Below, piece after piece: positions 16,700-24,009 of a stretch of DNA of 64,000 nucleotides. The position numbers were made by a program, and so were the translations under genes. Under the pieces are notes generated by a model that searched no databases, had not been told where the DNA came from, and saw only the letters and a list, made by a program, of their open reading frames with translations. This DNA comes from Paenibacillus sp. FSL A5-0031 (GTDB taxonomy: Bacteria; Bacillota; Bacilli; Paenibacillales; Paenibacillaceae): assembly GCF_001956295.1 (NCBI RefSeq), contig NZ_MRTD01000002.1, forward strand, positions 312,501-376,500. Direction: 5' to 3'. Positions within the stretch are counted from its first letter, which is position 1, and every line of letters starts with the position of its first letter.

Positions 16700-16728
16700 A
16701 ACTTACTTTTTAAAACTTACTAACTTAT
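16700..16728. promoter_or_regulatory. Direct repeats upstream of yceI, possible operator
   Basis: AACTTACT occurs at 16700-16707 and again at 16714-16721, followed by AACTTA at 16722-16727. Their spacing and place just upstream of the ribosome site suggest a repressor-binding site. No regulator gene adjoins. Confidence 0.35.
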
Positions 16729-16782
16729 ATTATGTATATTTATATATTATTGCGTAATCCTATTTATGTCAATTGCATTTAC

Positions 16783-16824
16783 AAAAAAAAGACACCAGTG
16801 AAGTAGTTAAACTTCTCTGATGTC
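16783..16824 (-). terminator. Rho-independent terminator of the MATE gene
   Basis: Arms 16791-16804 and 16811-16824 pair with one mismatch zone, and eight A's at 16783-16790 give a T-run on the minus strand, just after the transporter stop. Confidence 0.8.
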
Positions 16825-16869
16825 AATTATTCATTATGATTTGAGCAAGCAGCATTGCCTTAGCTCATC

Positions 16870-18273
16870 TTAACCCTCCAAAACTGCGGATTTCTCCTTA
16901 TTATCACGCTTAACAAGCCCATATTTCTCCCATTTTCTACTCTTCCATCGGAAGAACATAATAACGGCTCGCAGCCATTCATCTGCTGCAATCGCCAGCC
17001 AAATACCAGCGAGGCCCAGATCAAGCTGGAATACGAAGAAGTAGCCAAGCGGCAAGCTCATTGCGACCATAGAACCCATTCCGATATACAGAGGGTACTT
17101 TGCATCGCCTGATGCACGCAGTGAGTTGATAAGCACGATATTAATCGTACGGCCAGTCTCCAGCACGATGCTCAGCAGGAGCACATTTATGCCTAGCCGA
17201 ACAATTTCCTCATCGTCCGTAAACATTCGCATGAGCGGCTCGCGGAACAAAATAACGAGCAACACGGCAAGCAAGGTTACCGCACTTGCCCCGCGCACGC
17301 TTTTCCATACTTGACGGTAGGCAATCGTTTGCTCGCCTGCACCAACCATCCTGCCTACGATAATCGCAGTACCCATGCCAATTGCGAAAGCAAACAGATA
17401 CGTAAACATCGAAATGTTATTCGCATAGTTTTTCGCCGCCAAGGAGGCCGCGCCAAGATACGTAGCATAATACAAAAATACGATTTGGCATGCCTGATAC
17501 ATCACCTGCTCCAGTGCAGACGGTATGCCGATTCTCAGTATTTTGAGGATATACTCCTTGGACAATGCAATATAATACTTGATTTCAATCCGTACTGACA
17601 TAATCCGGTACAGCATCCAGAAGAAGACGATGAGCGCTAAACCACGACTAATGACCGATGACAGCGCTGCACCTTGAACTCCCATCTCCGGAAATCCGAA
17701 TTTCCCAAAAATAAGCAAATAGTTTCCGATAATATGAACGATATTCATGCCAAGCGATACGAACATCGCTTCCTTTGTAAAACCATGTACACGAATAATG
17801 GCCGATATCGAGTTGATGATAGCTTGAAGGAAAATCATGCCGCCTACAATGGCTAAATAGCTTTTCGCATGTTCAAGTATTTCACCTTGCAAATTTAACG
17901 TTTGCAGCAAATGTCCGCCGAACAACACGAACATAAGGCTTATAAATATCCCGACTACTAGATTGAGCGAGATTGCGAGCGCTGATATTTTGGCAGCTTC
18001 TACATACTTGCGAGAACCGATATATTGCGCAACTACTATGGATGCCCCGTTGCCGATTACCTCTAATAGTAAGATTGCTATATGCAAATATTGATTTGAT
18101 GCACCAACGCCGGATACAGCATTATCCGAAATTGCACTCAGCATCAGCGTATCTGCAATACCCATCAGCATAAACAAAAAGATTTCTAAAAATATGGGCC
18201 ATGTCAGAAAAAATAAGCTTAAGCCCTTCTGATCCTTTTGCCCTGTTCCATTACCAGCCTCTGCTGTTGTCAT
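16870..18273 (-). CDS. MATE family efflux transporter
   Basis: The protein has 467 residues and twelve predicted transmembrane helices in two repeats, the normal MATE layout. Typical segments are the N-terminal WPIFLEIFLFMLMGIADTLML, the VGASNQYLHIAILLLEVIGNGASIVVAQYIG loop, and the C-terminal repeat with GINVLLLSIVLETGRTINI. It exports drugs or metabolites in exchange for Na+ or H+. The ATG is preceded by AAGGTGACAGC. It is transcribed alone, with its own terminator. The substrate cannot be told from sequence. Confidence 0.94.
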   Translation of the reverse strand: MTTAEAGNGTGQKDQKGLSLFFLTWPIFLEIFLFMLMGIADTLMLSAISDNAVSGVGASNQYLHIAILLLEVIGNGASIVVAQYIGSRKYVEAAKISALAISLNLVVGIFISLMFVLFGGHLLQTLNLQGEILEHAKSYLAIVGGMIFLQAIINSISAIIRVHGFTKEAMFVSLGMNIVHIIGNYLLIFGKFGFPEMGVQGAALSSVISRGLALIVFFWMLYRIMSVRIEIKYYIALSKEYILKILRIGIPSALEQVMYQACQIVFLYYATYLGAASLAAKNYANNISMFTYLFAFAIGMGTAIIVGRMVGAGEQTIAYRQVWKSVRGASAVTLLAVLLVILFREPLMRMFTDDEEIVRLGINVLLLSIVLETGRTINIVLINSLRASGDAKYPLYIGMGSMVAMSLPLGYFFVFQLDLGLAGIWLAIAADEWLRAVIMFFRWKSRKWEKYGLVKRDNKEKSAVLEG

Positions 18274-18474
18274 GCTGTCACCTTCTTCTAATATAAAAAG
18301 TAAAACACAAGGTATCGTAGCATATAAAATAGCTTATTGCACGTTAGAATCGTACCTTTACATAAATAATTTTTTTGTATTTCTTCTACTAAAACAACCT
18401 TCCTATGATGCCGAGTCGTTACCTTTTTAGAAGCAGAAGATTCACAGTTAGAAAGAAAAATCAACTATTAAACA

Positions 18475-18483
18475 TGTTATAAT
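18475..18483 (+). promoter_or_regulatory. Extended -10 promoter for the 30-aa peptide gene
   Basis: TGTTATAAT is a perfect extended -10 (TG, one base, TATAAT) 51 bases before the ATG. No good -35 is seen, which fits an extended -10 promoter. Confidence 0.55.
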
Positions 18484-18533
18484 AGGTGTCTAATTTTATT
18501 CAGCGATACAGTAACAAATAAGGAGTGTACCTC

Positions 18534-18626
18534 ATGAATTCAATATTGTTTATTGCAGCGTGGGCTATAGTTGGCATTTCTATTGGCGGTTTAATCGTGG
18601 TTTTTAAAAATAGAGCTAAGAAATAA
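18534..18626 (+). CDS. 30-residue single-pass membrane peptide
   Basis: The ATG at 18534 is preceded by AAGGAG at a normal distance, and the frame ends with TAA at 18624-18626. The product is one hydrophobic helix (about residues 4-23, ending IGGLIVVF) followed by a basic tail KNRAKK, so the C-terminus should be cytoplasmic. It has its own extended -10 promoter and its own terminator, which together support a real gene. No homolog is recognised. It could be a small regulator of a membrane protein or a structural membrane peptide. Confidence 0.65.
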   Translation: MNSILFIAAWAIVGISIGGLIVVFKNRAKK

Positions 18627-18654
18627 GTATAAGCTAGCCTTCTTTACAATAAAA

Positions 18655-18698
18655 AAAGACTGTGCTTGGGTCGCCATAGCAACCTAAGTACAGTCTTT
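18655..18698. terminator. Bidirectional rho-independent terminator
   Basis: Seventeen-base arms (18655-18671 and 18682-18698) pair throughout, with two G-U pairs in one orientation. A-run on the left and T-rich on the right make it usable for the 30-aa gene and for the acidic gene converging from the other side. Confidence 0.8.
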
Positions 18699-18727
18699 CT
18701 CTTTATAATATAAAATGATAGATATCA

Positions 18728-18946
18728 TTATTGCTCTTCAGACTCTTCCTCAGCTGCTTCTTCTTCAGCTGACTCTTCTTCTGCTTCCTCAGAGGCTTCT
18801 TCCTCCGTAGCTGCAGCAGCTTCTTCCACTTCTTCTTCCAGTTCAGCCTCAACAGCTTCTACTACTTCTTCAGCTGGAGCCTCTTCCGAAATCAGTTCAG
18901 CGGTTTCTTCCACGCCTTCTTGAACTACTTCTTCTTCTTGGCTCAT
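18728..18946 (-). CDS. 72-residue extremely acidic, Glu/Ala-rich low-complexity protein
   Basis: Of 72 residues, 35 are Glu and 14 are Ala. There is no Lys, Arg, His or Asp, and no aromatic residue, so the net charge is about -35. The sequence is a long imperfect run of E/A/S/V and is probably disordered or helical. The gene is supported by an ideal ribosome site (TAGGAGGTG, 8 bases before ATG) and a plausible promoter at 18978-19005. Function is unknown. Such proteins can act as polyanionic chaperones, cation buffers or spore/matrix components, which is speculation here. Confidence 0.7.
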   Translation of the reverse strand: MSQEEEVVQEGVEETAELISEEAPAEEVVEAVEAELEEEVEEAAAATEEEASEEAEEESAEEEAAEEESEEQ

Positions 18947-18977
18947 GTTTATTCACCTCCTACTTCTTATTACCTTA

Positions 18978-19005
18978 ATTGTAGCGCTTTCATAGAACTA
19001 AACAA
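18978..19005 (-). promoter_or_regulatory. Putative sigma-A promoter of the acidic protein gene
   Basis: On the minus strand, TTGTTT (19000-19005) and TACAAT (18978-18983) are separated by 16 bases, about 30 bases before the start codon. Confidence 0.45.
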
Positions 19006-19230
19006 GAGGTGTAAAATGTCGTTTCATAGGAACTATTTTCGCATTTTGTATTGTTCGATTCCATTTGCGTTTCTTCGACTTTTTTTCCCCGCCAGAGGTC
19101 TAGTACTTCGTTCCGACTTACGGCGGTTTTGCATAACAGATGAACTAGATAAGATGTATAACGACTAGTAAAATCGCTTCTATAATATAACTGTATATGG
19201 TGCTATCATTACTTTCAGGGGGCTCATTCC

Positions 19231-19992
19231 ATGCATTATTTATTCATTTATTTTGAACTCGGCACGTTAATGCTCTTTGTCATTTTTTCATTAATCGTTG
19301 CTGCCAAAGCATCAAAACTTGCTTATAGCCAAACCGAGCAGCAGCTTAATTACAAAACACGAAAGCTGTTATTTTGGTCTGTTTGCTTAAGCTTTCTTAC
19401 GGTGGGAATTGCTGGAGCGGATTTAATACTGGCTTCGATGACGCATCCTCAGTTTTGGACACATCGGCTGCTCATTCACACGCCGTTTGCCATCATTCCA
19501 GTGCTGCTCATTTGGCTTGGTTCATACCCAAAAATGCGCAGGCTCATACGGCGAACGAACGCCCGGACTGAGAAGGCTAATGATGTAGCACGGCGCCGCC
19601 AAGCATCCGATCCCGTACTTATTGTTCCCTTTCAGCTAGCACCGCTTTGCTCATTTGCCATGCTTTATTTTGCTTTTATTCCGCCTCATTCATTCCGCTG
19701 GTCTTTCGTGACAATGACGACCACCTTCTTTTTGTTTATTGCTTGCATCGTCTGGATGCTTCAAACTCACCGCAACCAGCTTGCAGCGGAGGCACCACCC
19801 GTTTACCGCCCTTGGCTGCGCAAATTGCGCCATACTGGCGTTCTACTCGTTGTTATAGCCATACTGGGCATTCCCTTTATGATGGCCTTTGAGGGCAATC
19901 GCCTGTCTGAGCGGCTAAGCATTATCCCCGACGGAATAGATGAATCCTTTTCTCTGCATCCCTCGGAGCGCCAAATTGTCATCCAGCACTGA
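19231..19992 (+). CDS. Uncharacterised multi-pass membrane protein
   Basis: The 253-residue protein has about six hydrophobic helices: near residues 8-26, 46-67, 80-97, 130-150, 158-176 and 202-222. A basic loop (KMRRLIRRTNARTEKANDVARRR) after the third helix should be cytoplasmic. A soluble tail of ~30 residues follows the last helix. GGGGG lies upstream of the ATG. I do not recognise the family. It is monocistronic or weakly linked to the membrane-protein gene 234 bp downstream. Confidence 0.75.
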   Translation: MHYLFIYFELGTLMLFVIFSLIVAAKASKLAYSQTEQQLNYKTRKLLFWSVCLSFLTVGIAGADLILASMTHPQFWTHRLLIHTPFAIIPVLLIWLGSYPKMRRLIRRTNARTEKANDVARRRQASDPVLIVPFQLAPLCSFAMLYFAFIPPHSFRWSFVTMTTTFFLFIACIVWMLQTHRNQLAAEAPPVYRPWLRKLRHTGVLLVVIAILGIPFMMAFEGNRLSERLSIIPDGIDESFSLHPSERQIVIQH

Positions 19993-20152
19993 CAACCCCT
20001 ATGCAGAGGAGGAGTGAGTACTAGACTTTAGTCCAGCTAACCATTTTACCTACAGCAGGAGGACAGTTAATTTCATTGTATGCTATGCTGAATTCAGCCA
20101 AGCAAAAACGCCTTCAGCATCCTCTGGATACTGAAGCAGCTTTGACAGAGAA

Positions 20153-20193
20153 ATATAAGAAAAGTAGGAGCAATTAATATACTTTCTTATATT
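20153..20193. promoter_or_regulatory. Inverted repeat upstream of the membrane protein gene, possible operator
   Basis: ATATAAGAAAAGTA (20153-20166) and TATACTTTCTTATAT (about 20178-20193) pair except for one extra A, around a short spacer. The element ends ~18 bases before the ribosome site. The T-rich right arm could also form part of a terminator for upstream transcription. Confidence 0.4.
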
Positions 20194-20226
20194 TTAATAA
20201 AACGTTGATTGGGGTGCAATAAAACA

Positions 20227-20730
20227 ATGAAGCTAAAAACCATTAGCGGGTTTGTCCTCCTGCTGCTCGGAGCTGTGTTATTTCTAAACCAAGGCGAAGA
20301 ATTCGGCCCAGGCAAAATATTTGCCTACTTCTGGCCATCGTTATTCGTCATACCCGTTGGGCTTTTCTTTCACTGGCTGTATTTTTCTATGATTGGCAGA
20401 CGTGGATCAGGCCTATTAATTCCGGGAGGCATTTTGTTCACTGCAGGTGTCGTTTGTCAGATCGCTATGTTATTCAACAATTGGGGGTACATGTGGCCGG
20501 GCTTTATTCTCGCCGTCGCCGTTGGCTTGTTCGAATTTTATTGGTTCGGCAATCGGAACAAATGGCTGCTTATTCCCATTAACATTTTGACTGTGTTGTC
20601 AATTCTCTTCTTCGCCGTCTTCTCCATTGGCTCCCTCTACAGCAAGTTTTTGCTCAGCCAGCCGATTATTGCGATCATCCTTATTCTCTGCGGCGCTGTC
20701 ATCCTGCTGACGAAGAAGAAAGACATTTAA
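20227..20730 (+). CDS. Membrane protein with LiaF/DUF5668-like helices
   Basis: The product has about 167 residues with five to six hydrophobic helices and small glycine-rich turns. It begins MKLKTISGFVLLLLGAVLFL, then WPSLFVIPVGLFFHW, then RRGSGLLIPGGILFTAG, an arrangement seen in LiaF-type N-terminal membrane domains, but the soluble LiaF C-terminus is missing. I chose the ATG at 20227 because GGGGTG lies 10 bases before it. A TTG at 20209 precedes that ribosome site. It is followed by a tandem hairpin repeat and the next gene. Confidence 0.72.
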   Translation: MKLKTISGFVLLLLGAVLFLNQGEEFGPGKIFAYFWPSLFVIPVGLFFHWLYFSMIGRRGSGLLIPGGILFTAGVVCQIAMLFNNWGYMWPGFILAVAVGLFEFYWFGNRNKWLLIPINILTVLSILFFAVFSIGSLYSKFLLSQPIIAIILILCGAVILLTKKKDI

Positions 20731-20751
20731 CAACTCCCTCCTATGGTATGG

Positions 20752-20757
20752 TATAAT
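20752..20757 (+). promoter_or_regulatory. Candidate -10 element upstream of the tandem hairpins
   Basis: A perfect TATAAT lies just before the repeat array. The best -35 (TTAACA at 20727-20732) is 19 bases away, so the call is tentative. Confidence 0.35.
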
Positions 20758-20766
20758 CACATGCAT

Positions 20767-20935
20767 CGCGAACCTAAGCACATGCTGCTTACGAGGTGGT
20801 TTGCTTCGCAAACCTAAGATTATGCTTACGAAGTGGTTTGCTTCGCAAACCTAGGATTATGCTTACGAAGTGGTTTGCTTCGCAAACCTAGGATTATGCT
20901 TACGAAGTGGTTTGCTGCGCAAACCTTTAGGAGGA
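20767..20935 (+). repeat. Tandem 37-bp repeats, each with a GGTTTGC-TTC-GCAAACC hairpin
   Basis: GCAAACC occurs at 20808, 20845, 20882 and 20919, exactly 37 bases apart, and a degenerate copy (GCGAACC) is at 20768. Each unit holds a perfect 7-bp palindrome GGTTTGC/GCAAACC with a 3-base loop (last copy TGC instead of TTC) and the conserved words TTACGAAGTGG and CTAGGATTATG. The array ends nine bases before the ATG, and its last arm runs into the AGGAGG ribosome site of the next gene. Confidence 0.9.
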
Positions 20936-20943
20936 AATAAAAG

Positions 20944-21429
20944 ATGTTGTCTTTTGAACAAAAGCTTGCAATAATTGAAGGCTTTCCTGAATTAGAACGG
21001 AAGGATGTTTCACTTGGCCGCACGAACTTCCATTACGAAGAAAGCGCACATGAGAAAAAGTCGGTCGTGCACCATCTACATCCGAACGGAAACGGTTATG
21101 TTTTCGCTGGCTTAGTTAAGGGTGTAGCAACCGATGACAAAGGCCTAGTCAACATTCGCGATTTCAACGAGGAAGAGCTTCGCTCGCTTATTGAGAAATC
21201 GATCCATTCTCTATCCATCGCACCGCCAGAGAAACCGGAATCGAAGAAAAAGAAAAAGCAAAAGGCACCGCAAGAAGAGCGCTGGATCGGACCGGACAAT
21301 GCTGTGCTAACACTGCTGTTTGAAGAAGATCTTTGGTATCTATATGCCGATTTGAATCTGGAATCCGCTTTCGAGACCTACGAGGAAGCTGAGCAGTACT
21401 TAGAAGAAGAGCAATTCTCACGCGCCTAG
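20944..21429 (+). CDS. Uncharacterised 161-residue cytoplasmic protein
   Basis: The protein has no signal or membrane segment. It begins MLSFEQKLAIIEGFPEL, followed by a region with a VVHHLHPNGNGYVFAGLVKG segment. A lysine-rich hinge KKKKKQK sits near residue 102, and the C-terminal part (WIGPDNAVLTLLFEEDLWYLYADL) ends in acidic helices. A perfect AGGAGG lies upstream of the ATG. The family looks like a conserved Firmicute protein of unknown function. Its leader consists of four tandem hairpins, which could regulate its translation. Confidence 0.8.
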   Translation: MLSFEQKLAIIEGFPELERKDVSLGRTNFHYEESAHEKKSVVHHLHPNGNGYVFAGLVKGVATDDKGLVNIRDFNEEELRSLIEKSIHSLSIAPPEKPESKKKKKQKAPQEERWIGPDNAVLTLLFEEDLWYLYADLNLESAFETYEEAEQYLEEEQFSRA

Positions 21430-21484
21430 CCGATACATGGCAACGAATGTTTGTTCATAGGTACCAAAATCCGTATTGCTTCAT

Positions 21485-21517
21485 AAAAGGAGAAACGATC
21501 GCTGTTTCTCCTTTTTT
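21485..21517 (+). terminator. Rho-independent terminator
   Basis: Twelve-base arms AAAAGGAGAAAC (21485-21496) and GTTTCTCCTTTT (21504-21515) pair perfectly and run into T's. It ends the gene at 20944-21429. Confidence 0.88.
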
Positions 21518-21596
21518 CTGTGCGCCTAAACAGGATTTTTGTCATTCCGTGTCTAATTGTAAGTAGGAGCATCTTAGACCGTGGGAGGAATTATTT

Positions 21597-23864
21597 TTGT
21601 CGATTAAAGCTAAGCTATCCTTCTCCATATCCATAATAGTAGCTGTCATACTGACACTAAGCACCTTGCTCTATTACTACACAACAAAAACTGAAGCTGA
21701 GGCTAATCTAGAAGTTCAGTTTACTAATATTGCAAAGCAAATAAGCAGTACGGTCGAAGCGTCAGAGAACGCCCGCCAGTACATGGAGGACACGCTTGGC
21801 GACAAGCTGCGCATTGCCTCTCTAGCGGCAAAGTCACAGCTGGATCCCGAAATTAAAAATGTAACAAATGAGCAGCTCGTCAAGCTTAGCGCTCAGCTTG
21901 GCGTCGATCATATTACATTATGGCAGCGCTTTGGAAACGATGTTGTTGCGAAACGTTCCTCAGATCCCAATGAAATTAATATGAGCTCAAAAACCTGGGA
22001 TTATTGGCATGTTGCCTTTTTACAGCTTTTCGACAAACATGAAGTAAACATTGTACAAGGTCAGAAGCTCAAAAACTTCTGGTCAGGCCCGTTTAATTTC
22101 TCAACGTCGGATCCGTCCGAAATTCGCAAATGGGGCTATTACCATGACGGTTCAACAAACTATATCATCAATCCATACGTCAACGCTCAGGTGCTGCTTG
22201 ATTTCGACTATACCATTGGGACAGATGCAATCGTTAACAAGATCATTGCCGACCAATCCGATATTCTAGAAGTTACCGGATTCGACCTTGAGTTTTACGG
22301 CAAGGACAAAATTATTAAATACAAACAAGGCATTCCCGTTTACAACCTCGACGTTCGAGCCATCCCGTTTGGCGACTATAACTATCAGGATCAATCAAAC
22401 GATTTTTTAAATATTCAACAAGTCAATAAAACCGGTAAGAGCCTTACTGTCAAAAGAAACATCAACGGCGTTCCGGTTATCAAAAACTTTATCCCGATTA
22501 AGACGAACAAAAACTATGTGTTTAGCGTTGTTTTTGATCAGAAAGCGATTCAAAAACCCGTTAATCAGCTGCTGGTTATGCAATTTGTCATTTCACTTGG
22601 GCTCGTGCTTATTACGATGATTGCGAGCTATTTCATAGCCGGCTTCATGCTGCGCGGTCTGAATCAAGTTATTCGTAAAGTAAACGCGATTGCTGCAGGA
22701 GATTTTGGGGAAGTCATTACGATACGCAGCGAGGATGAGTTAGGCTTGCTTGCCTCTCGTGTCGACACGATGGGCAATAATCTAAATCATTATACAACTC
22801 AGCTTAAAGCTGCTGCGGAAGAGCTGCAAAGCACGAAGCAGTATTTGGAATCCTTCGTCAATCATACATCGGACGCCATTCATGTCACTGATTTGGAAGG
22901 CCATGTCATACAGGTCAATATCGCTTTTGAAAAAATGTACGGCTGGAGCCAAGAAGAAGCGCTTGGCATCACGCTTGATAACGTTCCGCGAGGCTACTTA
23001 AGCTCACACCAAGAGCTTGAGGCCACTGTACTGCGAGGCGGCTCTGTAACAGACTATGAAACTGTGCGTTACAGTAAATCCGGCAATCTCATCGATCTCA
23101 GCATTACGATTTCTCCTATTCGCGACGAGCTGGGCACCATTATTGCGATTGCCACTATATCTCGGAATATTACTTCACGCAAACAAACAGAAGAAATTAT
23201 TAGGCGCTCTGAGAAGCTATCGGTCGTTGGTCAAATCGCTGCGGGCGTGGCGCATGAGGTTCGCAATCCGCTTACGACACTGCGTGGCTTTGTACAGCTG
23301 CACAAGCAGACCGGCTCGTTATCGCCAGCTCATCTTGAGATTATGCTTGGCGAGCTCGATCAGATTAATATGATCGTGAGCGAGTTTCTCGTATTCGCTA
23401 AGCCGCAGGCCACGATCTATCAGCCTGTGAATATCATCCGCCTCGTTGGCGATATTATGATGCTGCTCGATTCAGAGGCAAAGATGAGCAATGTGCAGCT
23501 TGCCCTGCTCGCGGAAGCCGAGCTTCCTGAGGTGATTGGCGAGGCTAATCAGCTGAAGCAGGTTTTCGTAAATATTATGAAAAACGGCATTGAATCGATG
23601 ACCAGCGGCGGTGTGCTTTCCGTAAAAGTGGCGTGTGATGCTAATAAGGTAATCATCCTGCAATTTATCGATCAAGGCTGCGGAATTGCCGAGAGTGATT
23701 TGCTTCGCCTAGGAGAGCCTTTCTTTACGAATAAAACGAGCGGAAATGGTCTCGGCCTTATGGTAAGCCAACAGATTATCGCTGCGCATAAGGGCACCAT
23801 TGTGTTCCACAGCGAGCTTGGCTCAGGCACCTGCGTTGAAATATCATTGCCAACGGACAGCTAG
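21597..23864 (+). CDS. Membrane sensor histidine kinase with HAMP and PAS domains (sporulation-kinase-like)
   Basis: The protein has 755 residues. TM1 lies near 8-28, an extracellular sensing region of about 290 residues follows, and TM2 is near 327-350. Then come a HAMP domain (~350-405), a PAS domain (~418-535, HVTDLEGHVIQVNIAFEKMYGW), HisKA with His553 (GVAHEVRNPLTTLRGF) and HATPase (GNGLGLMVSQQI). The C-terminal half resembles KinA/KinE-type orphan kinases that feed the Spo0A phosphorelay. No response regulator adjoins, which fits. The start is TTG at 21597, after GGGAGG at a good distance. Confidence 0.93.
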   Translation: MSIKAKLSFSISIIVAVILTLSTLLYYYTTKTEAEANLEVQFTNIAKQISSTVEASENARQYMEDTLGDKLRIASLAAKSQLDPEIKNVTNEQLVKLSAQLGVDHITLWQRFGNDVVAKRSSDPNEINMSSKTWDYWHVAFLQLFDKHEVNIVQGQKLKNFWSGPFNFSTSDPSEIRKWGYYHDGSTNYIINPYVNAQVLLDFDYTIGTDAIVNKIIADQSDILEVTGFDLEFYGKDKIIKYKQGIPVYNLDVRAIPFGDYNYQDQSNDFLNIQQVNKTGKSLTVKRNINGVPVIKNFIPIKTNKNYVFSVVFDQKAIQKPVNQLLVMQFVISLGLVLITMIASYFIAGFMLRGLNQVIRKVNAIAAGDFGEVITIRSEDELGLLASRVDTMGNNLNHYTTQLKAAAEELQSTKQYLESFVNHTSDAIHVTDLEGHVIQVNIAFEKMYGWSQEEALGITLDNVPRGYLSSHQELEATVLRGGSVTDYETVRYSKSGNLIDLSITISPIRDELGTIIAIATISRNITSRKQTEEIIRRSEKLSVVGQIAAGVAHEVRNPLTTLRGFVQLHKQTGSLSPAHLEIMLGELDQINMIVSEFLVFAKPQATIYQPVNIIRLVGDIMMLLDSEAKMSNVQLALLAEAELPEVIGEANQLKQVFVNIMKNGIESMTSGGVLSVKVACDANKVIILQFIDQGCGIAESDLLRLGEPFFTNKTSGNGLGLMVSQQIIAAHKGTIVFHSELGSGTCVEISLPTDS

Positions 23865-23890
23865 GATAACGACCTTGCTGTCCGGTTTTA
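23854..23890 (+). terminator. Terminator overlapping the kinase stop codon
   Basis: CGGACAGC (23854-23861) pairs perfectly with GCTGTCCG (23877-23884), followed by GTTTT. The stem includes the last codons and stop of the histidine kinase. Confidence 0.65.
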
Positions 23891-24009
23891 TATTATTTTG
23901 TAGAAAATTAAGCTACTATGGTAAAATGTGTCCGTAGCCTATTACCCATCCATAGTTTTTTTTAATAAGTACGTATTATCATTCCGCTACATTGGGAGTC
24001 GCTTATGTC

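Noticed and set aside
18920..19168. 82-codon plus-strand frame
   Set aside because: It overlaps the start of the acidic gene on the other strand, has no ribosome site and reads through that gene's promoter.
20076..20177. 33-codon plus-strand frame starting with TTG
   Set aside because: AGGAGG lies 13 bases upstream, which is rather far, and the peptide shows no domain, helix or conservation cue. Not strong enough to call.
20767..20935. Possible CRISPR array at the 37-bp tandem units
   Set aside because: The units are near-identical along their whole length, so there are no unique spacers, and the array is a gene leader.
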